From assembly GCA_049587975.1 (NCBI GenBank), contig JBAVEY010000026.1:1-13170 (forward strand): a stretch of DNA of 13,170 nt, given 5' to 3'. This DNA is from DASSJM01 sp049587975 (GTDB lineage: Bacteria > Actinomycetota > UBA4738 > HRBIN12). Both the position numbers and the translations under genes were made by a program. How positions within the stretch are numbered: position 1 is the first letter of the stretch; each line of letters opens with the position of its first letter. Under the pieces are notes generated by a model, which made no database searches, had not been told where the DNA came from, and saw only the letters and a program-made list of their open reading frames with translations. Shown here one piece after another: positions 1-6,854 of this stretch.

Positions 1-48
1 CCGGAACACGGTCGAGGGGAGTCCCGGGGCCGCCGTCCCGCGGATGGC
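1..48. other. short non-coding edge downstream of rpsT
   Basis: These 48 bases lie past the stop codon of the minus-strand S20 gene. They are very GC-rich and repeat the string GTCCC, but I see no clean stem followed by a T run that would make an intrinsic terminator. No coding region can be supported here. In many actinobacteria holA, the DNA polymerase III delta subunit gene, lies next to rpsT; if it is present here it lies outside the window. Confidence 0.4.
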
Positions 49-321
49 CTACTCGACCGCGGCGGTGCGGTTCGCGGCGTTGGCCAGTCGCGACTTGTGC
101 CGGGCGGCCGCGCGCTTGTGCAGCATGCCCTTCGAGGCGGCCTTGTCGTAGGCGCGCGATGCCTCGCGCACGGCGGCGCTCGTCGCCTCCGCGTCGCCGC
201 TCTCCGCGGCGGAGCTCGCCTTCTTCGTCGCCGTCTTGAGCGAGGAGCGAACGGCCTGGTTGCGCCTGCGCCGCTTCTCGTTCTGACGGTTCCGCTTGAT
301 CTGGGACTTGATGTTGGCCAT
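49..321 (-). CDS. rpsT: 30S ribosomal protein S20
   Basis: This 90-residue protein binds 16S rRNA in the body of the small ribosomal subunit and helps its assembly. The protein is extremely basic. It starts MANIKSQIKRNRQNEKRRRRN and contains the family pattern of an Arg/Lys-rich N-terminal helix, an Ala-rich middle, and a GMLHKRAAARHKSRL segment at about residues 65-79. The length matches the family (about 85-90). It is transcribed away from lepA, a common neighbour of rpsT in actinobacteria. The ATG at 321 is the only sensible start. There is no Shine-Dalgarno sequence before it, but a TACACT box sits nine bases upstream, so the mRNA is probably leaderless. Identification is secure; the leaderless reading is inference. 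Confidence 0.97.
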   Translation of the reverse strand: MANIKSQIKRNRQNEKRRRRNQAVRSSLKTATKKASSAAESGDAEATSAAVREASRAYDKAASKGMLHKRAAARHKSRLANAANRTAAVE

Positions 322-330
322 GGACGGTCG

Positions 331-336
331 AGTGTA
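331..336 (-). promoter_or_regulatory. -10 box for rpsT (leaderless type)
   Basis: On the minus strand the hexamer TACACT (336 to 331) fits the TANNNT -10 pattern and ends nine bases before the rpsT ATG. Transcription would begin at or within a few bases of the start codon. No purine-rich ribosome binding site is present. No convincing -35 hexamer is seen; TTCGGG lies 18 bases upstream and is weak. Confidence 0.5.
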
Positions 337-383
337 CCAGCGGGTCCAGGCACGCCCGAAGGTGTCGCCGGGGGCCGCGCCCG

Positions 384-389
384 TACGAT
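384..389 (+). promoter_or_regulatory. -10 box for lepA (leaderless type)
   Basis: TACGAT at 384-389 fits TANNNT and lies nine bases before the GTG start of lepA, with no Shine-Dalgarno sequence between. The same arrangement occurs before rpsT and hrcA. No good -35 element is visible at the expected 17-base spacing. Together with the rpsT box it would make this 77-base gap a divergent pair of promoters. Confidence 0.45.
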
Positions 390-398
390 AGGCGCAGC

Positions 399-2212
<1,814 letters not shown>

Positions 2213-2216
<4 letters not shown>

Positions 2217-3325
2217 GCGCCAAGGAACGTGCCGGCATCTACGTCCACGTGCCGTTCTGCCTCACGCGGTGCGGCTACTGCGACTTCAACGCGTACGCGG
2301 GGCTCGACCACCTCGCGTCCCGGTACGTGATCGCGTTGCTCCGCGAAGCCGAGCTCGCGTCGCCCGGCTGGTCCTCGGATCAGATCGCGAGCGTGTTCTT
2401 GGGCGGCGGCACCCCGACGACGCTGGAGATCGCCGACCTCAAGGCCGTCCTGGCGCGCCTGCGGCAGGGCTACGCGATCGCTCAGGACGCCGAGGTCACC
2501 ATCGAAGCGAACCCGGACACGATCGACCGGCCGACGCTCGAAGGGCTGCTCGAGGCCGGCTTCACCCGTCTGTCGATGGGGGCGCAGTCGTTCGACCCCG
2601 CCGTGCTCGCGTCGCTCGAGCGCCTGCACGATCCGGCATCGGTGCGTCGGGCCGTGGGTGACGCGCGAGGGGCCGGGTACGCGAACGTGAACCTCGACCT
2701 GATCTACGGAGCCGACGGCGAGCGCCTCGAGTCGTGGGAGCGCACGCTCCGCGAGACGGTCGACCTCGGGCCCGACCACGTGAGCGCGTACGCCCTCACG
2801 ATCGAGCCGTCGACGCCACTCGGCCGCAAGGTGCAGCGCGGCGCCGTCCCGCCCCCCGACCCCGATCTGCAGGCGGACATGTTCGAGCTCGCGTGCGAGG
2901 TCCTCGGCGACGCCGGGTACCAGCACTACGAGGTCTCGAACTGGGCCAAGCCCGGGTTCGCGTGCGTCCACAACCTTGGCTACTGGGAACGGCGGCCGTA
3001 CCTCGGCCTCGGTGCCGGCGCGCATTCGTATCGCGACGACCGGCGGTGGTGGAACGTCCGGCCACCCGAGGAGTACCTGTCGCTCGTCGAGGCGGGGACG
3101 CTGCCGGTCGGGGGGCATGAGCGTCTCGGGCCGAGCGACGCCTACCTCGAGGAGGTCTTCCTGCGCCTACGGATCCTCCAGGGCGTGCCGTCATCCTGGA
3201 TCGAACCCGACAAGGTCGCTCCCTTCCTGGCGAGCGGCCTCCTCCGGGATGCCGACGGCGCCCTGGTGCCGACGGAGCGCGGCATGCTCGTCCTGAACGA
3301 GCTCGTCCTCGCCCTGACCGCCTGA
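2213..3325 (+). CDS. hemW: HemW-like radical SAM protein (heme chaperone family)
   Basis: This 370-residue protein belongs to the coproporphyrinogen III oxidase-like radical SAM group. HemW members are now viewed as heme chaperones rather than HemN-type oxidases. The iron-sulfur cluster motif is the CxxxCxxC of PFCLTRCGYCDF (Cys16, Cys20, Cys23). GGGTPT at 64-69 is the SAM-binding glycine motif, and HNLGYW at 253-258 followed by GLGAGAHSY is typical of HemW. The open frame continues far upstream inside lepA, but the GTG at 2213 is chosen: GGAGG (2201-2205) lies seven bases before it, it overlaps the lepA stop, and the protein then begins at the family position. The order lepA-hemW-hrcA is common in actinobacteria and firmicutes; here a crcB unit is inserted before hrcA. 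Confidence 0.95.
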
Positions 3326-3347
3326 TCCGCACCCGCGATGCAGCGGC

Positions 3348-3689
3348 TCAGGCCGACGGCGACCCCCGATACGCGATGACGTGGACCCGCTCGGTCGTCA
3401 CCATGCCCTCGCCGACCATCTCGTCCAGGGCGGGAAGCACGCGGTCGATGTTCTCGGCGGTGTCGACGATCTCGATCACGACCGGGAGATCCTCCGAGAG
3501 CCGGAGGATCCTGGAGGTGTGCAGTCGCGAGTCGGCTCCGAACCCCTCGATCCCGCGCAGGACGGTCGCACCCGCGATCCCCTCCTTCCGAACGTGCTGG
3601 ACGATCGCCTCGTACAGCGGCGTGCCGTGCCAGGTGTCGGACTCGCCGATGAAGATGCGAAGGAGCGTGCCCTCTCCCTCCATCTTCAT
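3348..3689 (-). CDS. DUF190 family protein (PII-like fold), co-transcribed with crcB
   Basis: This small soluble protein has 113 residues. The order GTLLRIFIGESDTWHG, PLYEAIVQHVRKEGIAGATV, RGIEGFG and a final VHVIAYRG strand matches the DUF190 family, whose members resemble PII signal proteins in fold. No signal peptide or membrane segment is seen. Its exact biochemical role is not established. The ATG at 3689 is one base beyond the crcB stop (TGA 3693-3691), so it is almost certainly the second gene of a two-gene unit controlled by the upstream fluoride riboswitch. That placement suggests a role in fluoride response, perhaps sensing a ligand or modulating the channel, but this is inference. 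DUF190 genes are known neighbours of crcB elsewhere. It is convergent with hemW across a 22-base gap with no clear terminator. Confidence 0.9.
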   Translation of the reverse strand: MKMEGEGTLLRIFIGESDTWHGTPLYEAIVQHVRKEGIAGATVLRGIEGFGADSRLHTSRILRLSEDLPVVIEIVDTAENIDRVLPALDEMVGEGMVTTERVHVIAYRGSPSA

Positions 3690-3690
3690 C

Positions 3691-4065
3691 TCACACCACC
3701 CTCGCCACGATCACGCCAGCGTAGACGGCCACGATTCCGGCCGCGAGGCTGCCGACGCTGTTGAGCGCCGCCGTCACGTAGGCGTTGTCCTCGATCAGCC
3801 GGAACGTTCCGAGGGAGAGCGTCGAGAAGGTCGTGTACGCCCCGAGGAACCCGATCGTGAGCGTCGAGCGGAGCCACGGCGAGACCGCGAGACGCTCGGT
3901 CATCAGGGTGAACACCAGTCCGAGCAGGAAGACCCCCGTGATGTTGACGACGAAGGTCCCCCACGGGAAAGGCCGTGGTCGATCGCTGCGAGATGAACCC
4001 CTCGATCCGAAGCGCGCGAGCGCCCTCGCCGAGCCGGCGACCGAGATCCCGATGACCGTCCGCAT
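3691..4065 (-). CDS. crcB: CrcB/Fluc fluoride exporter, with an apparent compensated frameshift near the N-terminus
   Basis: CrcB (Fluc) is a small membrane protein that forms dimeric fluoride channels and expels F- entering as HF. The 124-residue length fits. The C-terminal three-quarters is clear: FPWGTFVVNITGVFLLG (residues 33-49, TM2 with Asn41), GFLGAYTTFSTLS (72-84, the TM3 break) and a fourth helix near 103-122. Two oddities appear. Residues 21-32, a Ser/Arg/Pro-rich stretch, do not look like the family, whereas the +1 frame over the same bases reads IEGFISQRSTTA, which would join the conserved ARFG and FPWG correctly; this implies one lost base near 4006-4008 and one gained near 3968-3970. 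The second phenylalanine of the TTFSTF pore motif is Leu83. The ATG at 4065 has GAGGA eight bases upstream and follows a fluoride riboswitch. Identity is secure; whether the shift is real or an assembly error cannot be told here. Confidence 0.93.
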   Translation of the reverse strand: MRTVIGISVAGSARALARFGSRGSSRSDRPRPFPWGTFVVNITGVFLLGLVFTLMTERLAVSPWLRSTLTIGFLGAYTTFSTLSLGTFRLIEDNAYVTAALNSVGSLAAGIVAVYAGVIVARVV

Positions 4066-4084
4066 GGCATCCTCGTTCGGTTCG

Positions 4085-4132
4085 GGTAGGAGCCATCAGC
4101 CGGGATCGGCGGTTCGGGCGAGCCCCATCGCC
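4085..4132 (-). promoter_or_regulatory. Fluoride riboswitch (crcB motif RNA)
   Basis: Read on the minus strand from 4132 to 4085, the sequence has the aptamer layout in order: GGCGATGGGGCTCGCC, then GAACC, then the hairpin GCCG-ATCC-CGGC, then TGATGGCTCCTACC. P1 is GGCG (4132-4129) with CGCC (4120-4117). The second stem is GCCG (4110-4107) with CGGC (4102-4099). The pseudoknot pairs GGGGCT (4126-4121) with GGCTCC (4094-4089), with two G-U wobbles. The GGCGATG, AACC and GCTGATGGC signatures and the terminal CTAC-like segment match my memory of the Thermotoga petrophila fluoride aptamer closely. It lies 19 bases before crcB, exactly where the class is expected. There is no terminator hairpin with a U run, so control is most likely at translation. 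Confidence 0.93.
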
Positions 4133-4138
4133 GCGCCG

Positions 4139-4144
4139 AGCATA
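4139..4144 (-). promoter_or_regulatory. -10 box for the riboswitch-crcB-DUF190 unit
   Basis: TATGCT on the minus strand (4144 to 4139) is a good -10 hexamer. Transcription starting seven bases later would begin at about 4132, which is the first G of the riboswitch P1 stem. No convincing -35 hexamer is found 16-18 bases upstream. The agreement between predicted start site and aptamer edge supports the call. Confidence 0.55.
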
Positions 4145-4200
4145 CCGAGTCGGTTGGACGCGCCCGGGTCGTTTCCGATTGTCATCGCGTTCGGACGTGC

Positions 4201-4227
4201 CTAGCACTCTCGGCGGTAGACTGCTAA
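4201..4227 (+). promoter_or_regulatory. CIRCE operator (HrcA binding site)
   Basis: The CIRCE consensus is TTAGCACTC, nine bases, GAGTGCTAA. Here CTAGCACTC (4201-4209) is followed by exactly nine bases and then GACTGCTAA (4219-4227), eight of nine matches in each arm. It ends four bases before the hrcA ATG. HrcA bound here would repress hrcA and the co-transcribed dnaJ until heat or misfolded protein titrates GroEL, the known HrcA partner. The likely -10 box TAGACT (4217-4222) lies inside the operator, so repressor and RNA polymerase would compete directly. Confidence 0.9.
4217..4222 (+). promoter_or_regulatory. possible -10 box for hrcA (leaderless type)
   Basis: TAGACT at 4217-4222 fits TANNNT and ends nine bases before the hrcA ATG, the same spacing seen before rpsT and lepA. 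The only purine run nearby, AAGG at 4226-4229, is two bases from the ATG, too close for a normal ribosome binding site. An alternative is TTGTCA (4179-4184) with TAGCAC (4202-4207) at 17-base spacing. Either promoter would be covered by the CIRCE element. Confidence 0.4.
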
Positions 4228-4231
4228 GGCT

Positions 4232-5269
4232 ATGGTCGAAGCCGAGCTCGGATCCCGCAAGATCGAAGTGCTGCGCGCCGTCGTCGAGGAGTACGTACGT
4301 ACGGGTGAGCCGGTGGGCAGCGAGACCGTCGCGGAGCGCTCGGGCCTCGGCGTGTCGAGCGCGACGATCCGCAACGAGCTGGCCGCGCTCGAGGAGCTCG
4401 GCTATCTCTCGCATCCGCACACGTCGGCCGGTCGGATCCCGACCGACGCCGGCTACCGCAAGTACGTCGACGCGCTGCCGCCTGGTGGCCGGATGCGCGA
4501 CACGCAGCGGCGCGCGATCGCCGGCTTCTTCGCCGAGACCATGCTCGACCTCGAGGACGTGCTGAAGGGGACGACCCAGCTCCTATCCCGGGTCACGCAG
4601 TACGCCGGTCTCGCGGTCCCTCCCTCGGGCTCGAGCGAGCTGGTGTTGCGGACCGAGCTGATCGAGCTGGGGAGCGGGTTGATGCTGCTCGTCGTCGGCC
4701 AGCGCGGCCGGGTGGACAAGGCGATGATCGACCGTCCGGCCGAGCTCGACGCCGATGGGCTGGCCGCCCTCGAACGCGCGCTCGCGGATCGCGTGCAGGA
4801 CAAGACCGTGTCCGAGGCGCGCGCGGAGGTCCTGAAGGCGGCCGCGGCGGCGGGTGGGACCGAGCGCGAGATCTTCGCAGCGGCGGCCGATGTGTTCGGG
4901 GACATGCAGGTCGGCGCCGGTTCCCATCACGTGCTGATCGGCGGCGTCGCCAACCTTGCCGACGAGGCCGCGCACTGGCGGCGTGAGACGGTCCGCAGGC
5001 TCTTCGAGGCCCTCGAGCACGAGTCGGAGATGCTCGAGCTCCTGCGGGACGTCACGACCGAGGACCTCACGGTCACGATCGGCGCGGAGAACCCACACAC
5101 GGGGGACTGGGGGGCATCGATCGTCTCGGCGCCGTTCCACGCGGGATCCACGGCGCTCGGCGCGGTCGGCGTGGTCGGTCCCACGGCGATGGACTACGTC
5201 GGCGTGATGGCGTCGGTGCGCGCCGTCGCCCGACGGCTGTCCGAGCTCGCGACCGAGCTCGACGCCTAG
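4232..5269 (+). CDS. hrcA: Heat-inducible transcription repressor HrcA
   Basis: HrcA is the repressor that binds CIRCE operators upstream of groE/dnaK/dnaJ genes and is kept active by GroEL. This 345-residue protein has the normal length. Its N-terminal winged-helix domain (about 1-80) contains RTGEPVGSETV, then SSATIRNELAALEELGYLS (about 42-60) and HTSAGRIPTDAGYRKYVD (63-80), all hallmark motifs. The rest is the GAF-like and dimerisation part, with GAENPHTGDWGASIVSAPF near 280-298 and a closing GPTAMDY motif. The ATG at 4232 is preferred because it gives the usual short N-terminal tail and lies just after a CIRCE site, implying autoregulation. dnaJ begins six bases after the stop without its own clear ribosome binding site, so the pair is an operon. 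Confidence 0.97.
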   Translation: MVEAELGSRKIEVLRAVVEEYVRTGEPVGSETVAERSGLGVSSATIRNELAALEELGYLSHPHTSAGRIPTDAGYRKYVDALPPGGRMRDTQRRAIAGFFAETMLDLEDVLKGTTQLLSRVTQYAGLAVPPSGSSELVLRTELIELGSGLMLLVVGQRGRVDKAMIDRPAELDADGLAALERALADRVQDKTVSEARAEVLKAAAAAGGTEREIFAAAADVFGDMQVGAGSHHVLIGGVANLADEAAHWRRETVRRLFEALEHESEMLELLRDVTTEDLTVTIGAENPHTGDWGASIVSAPFHAGSTALGAVGVVGPTAMDYVGVMASVRAVARRLSELATELDA

Positions 5270-5275
5270 AACGCG

Positions 5276-6385
5276 ATGGCCACGGTCCGCGATCTGTACG
5301 AGATCCTCGGCGTCGCCCGGGACGCATCGACCGAGGACATCAAGAAGGCCTACCGACGGCTCGCCCGGGAGTTCCACCCGGACGTGAACGACGACCCAGC
5401 GGCCGAGCAGCGCTTCAAGGAGGTCGCCGGCGCGTACGAGATCCTGTCGGACGCCGACAAGCGGGCCCGCTACGACGCATACGGTCACGGCGGGCCGGTG
5501 GAGATGCCGTTCGGCGACATCTCGGATCTGTTCGAGGCGTTCTTCGGGACGGGGACGTTCGGCCGGCGCAGGAGCGGCCCCCGGACCCGCGCCCAGCACG
5601 GCGAAGACCTGTTCGCCGATCTCCAGCTCGGGTTCAAGGAAGCGGCGTTCGGCGTGCATCGCGAGGTCGAGCTCGGCCGGATGGAGTCGTGCGACGCCTG
5701 CCACGGCAGCGGCGCTGAACCCGGGACGTCGCCGCAGCGCTGCCACACGTGCGGGGGGTCGGGTCAGGTGCAGGACGTCCGCCGGAGCATCTTCGGGACC
5801 GTGATGACCGCCCACCCGTGCAGCACGTGCCAGGGAACCGGGGAGGAGATCGTCTCGCCGTGCACGCGCTGCCAGGGGCGAGGGCGCGTCGGTGCGCACG
5901 CGACGGTCCCGATCGAGGTGCCGGCGGGCGTGACCGACGGGATGGAGCTGCGGATCGGCGGTGCCGGGCACGCCGGACGCGCGGGTGGGTCTCCCGGGGA
6001 CCTGTACCTGTCGATCCACGTGGACGAGGACCCGGTGTTCGAGCGCCACGGCCCGGACATGTTCGCGGTGCTCGACGTGCCGATGGTGCAGGCGGTGCTC
6101 GGCGGGGAGGTGCAGGTCGAGACGCTCGACGGCACGGAGCGCGTCGGCATCGACCCCGGCACGGCGTCGGGGACGACCGTCCGCCTGCGCGGCAAGGGGA
6201 TCCCGAACCTCGGCCGCGGGGGCCGGGGCGACCTGTTCCTCACGATCGCCGTCGAGACGCCGCGCGACCTGTCCAAGGAGCAGCGCAAGGTCGTCGAAGA
6301 GCTCGCCCGGCTGCGGGGCGAGACGGCTGGCAAGCGGACGACCAGACAGGGCACCCTCCGCCGACCGGGGTCGCGGGGTCGATGA
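5276..6385 (+). CDS. dnaJ: Chaperone protein DnaJ (Hsp40)
   Basis: DnaJ is the cytoplasmic co-chaperone that delivers unfolded substrates to DnaK and stimulates its ATPase. The 369-residue protein is a full-length class I member. The J-domain (about 1-70) has HPD at 34-36. The Gly/Phe linker (71-100) is short. Four zinc-binding repeats are at CDACHGSG (C139/C142), CHTCGGSG (C156/C159), CSTCQGTG (C182/C185) and CTRCQGRG (C196/C199). C-terminal substrate-binding and dimerisation domains follow, with GRGGRGDLFLTI near 315-325. Linkage to hrcA is typical of the second DnaJ (DnaJ2) of actinobacteria, the first usually lying with dnaK. The CIRCE site ahead of hrcA should control it. Its TGA overlaps the ATG of the HIT gene. 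Confidence 0.97.
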   Translation: MATVRDLYEILGVARDASTEDIKKAYRRLAREFHPDVNDDPAAEQRFKEVAGAYEILSDADKRARYDAYGHGGPVEMPFGDISDLFEAFFGTGTFGRRRSGPRTRAQHGEDLFADLQLGFKEAAFGVHREVELGRMESCDACHGSGAEPGTSPQRCHTCGGSGQVQDVRRSIFGTVMTAHPCSTCQGTGEEIVSPCTRCQGRGRVGAHATVPIEVPAGVTDGMELRIGGAGHAGRAGGSPGDLYLSIHVDEDPVFERHGPDMFAVLDVPMVQAVLGGEVQVETLDGTERVGIDPGTASGTTVRLRGKGIPNLGRGGRGDLFLTIAVETPRDLSKEQRKVVEELARLRGETAGKRTTRQGTLRRPGSRGR

Positions 6386-6732
6386 GCTCGAGCAGCTGTC
6401 CGTTCTGCCGGATCGTCGCGGGGGAGGATCCCGCGCAGATCCTGCACTCGACCGAGACGGTCCTCGCATTCCGGGACATCCGGCCGCAGGCGCCGACCCA
6501 CGTGCAGCTGATCCCCAAGGAGCACATCACCGACGTCCGCGACCTCCAGGACCGGCACGCGGGGACGCTCGTCGACCTGTTCCAGGCCGCCGCCCACCTC
6601 GCGAAGACCGAAGGGGTCGACGCCACCGGGTGGCGGCTGGTCGCCAACGTCGGTCGCGACGCGGGGCAGAGCGTGTTCCACCTGCATCTCCACCTGCTCG
6701 GTGGCCGCCCCATGGGCTGGCCACCCGGCTGA
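6382..6732 (+). CDS. HIT-family nucleotide-binding protein (HINT-like)
   Basis: This is a 116-residue histidine-triad protein, a class of nucleotide hydrolases and transferases that act on purine phosphoramidates and related compounds. The triad HLHLH (100-104, catalytic nucleophile expected at His102) sits in the usual context NVGRDAGQSVFHLHLHLLGG. CPFC (Cys6, Cys9) at the N-terminus with His48 is the zinc site of many HINT proteins. PTHVQLIPKEHI around 38-49 is also family-typical. The ATG at 6382 overlaps the dnaJ stop (ATGA), suggesting translational coupling. In many actinobacteria an rsmE gene lies between dnaJ and the HIT gene; it is absent here. The physiological substrate is unknown. 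Confidence 0.93.
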   Translation: MSSSSCPFCRIVAGEDPAQILHSTETVLAFRDIRPQAPTHVQLIPKEHITDVRDLQDRHAGTLVDLFQAAAHLAKTEGVDATGWRLVANVGRDAGQSVFHLHLHLLGGRPMGWPPG

Positions 6733-6771
6733 TGGGCGGGCCACGCCGGCGTAGCGGCGCACGCCCGGGGG

Positions 6772-6777
6772 TAGAAT
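6772..6777 (+). promoter_or_regulatory. -10 box for the phoH-ybeY-CNNM-cdd-era run
   Basis: TAGAAT at 6772-6777 is a strong -10 hexamer in a very GC-rich gap. The predicted start site is about 6784, giving a leader of about 70 bases before phoH. No good -35 hexamer is visible. It is the only clear promoter ahead of the five overlapping genes that follow. Confidence 0.5.
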
Positions 6778-6787
6778 CCGAACCCAA

Positions 6788-6842
6788 CGCGGGTCGTCGG
6801 ACGACGCCCGCGCCCGATCGAGGAGGAGCGGGGCACCGCCCC
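6788..6842 (+). promoter_or_regulatory. structured leader of phoH: two hairpins around a strong Shine-Dalgarno
   Basis: The first hairpin pairs CGCGGGTCG (6788-6796) with CGA (6802-6804) and CCCGCG (6807-6812), with a two-base bulge and a TCGGA loop. It could equally be debris of the upstream transcript's end, but there is no T run. GAGGAGGAG (6820-6828) is a near-perfect ribosome binding site, yet it lies 26 bases before the TTG start. A second hairpin, GGGGC-ACC-GCCCC (6830-6842), lies between them; folding it would shorten the effective spacing to about 13 bases. The functional reading is inference. Confidence 0.4.
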
Positions 6843-6854
6843 AGAGCGAACCGT

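Noticed and set aside
3326..3347. Possible bidirectional terminator between convergent hemW and the DUF190 gene
   Set aside because: Only 22 bases, with no stable stem and no T run on either strand.
3376..4204. Plus-strand frames opposite the DUF190 and crcB genes
   Set aside because: No recognisable domains; the minus strand has conserved DUF190 and CrcB sequence plus a riboswitch in the matching orientation.
4583..6469. A 628-codon open frame on the minus strand across hrcA, dnaJ and the HIT gene
   Set aside because: It is antisense to three well-supported genes. It is rich in Arg, Pro, Gly and His as expected from high-GC shadow frames, and no domain is recognisable.
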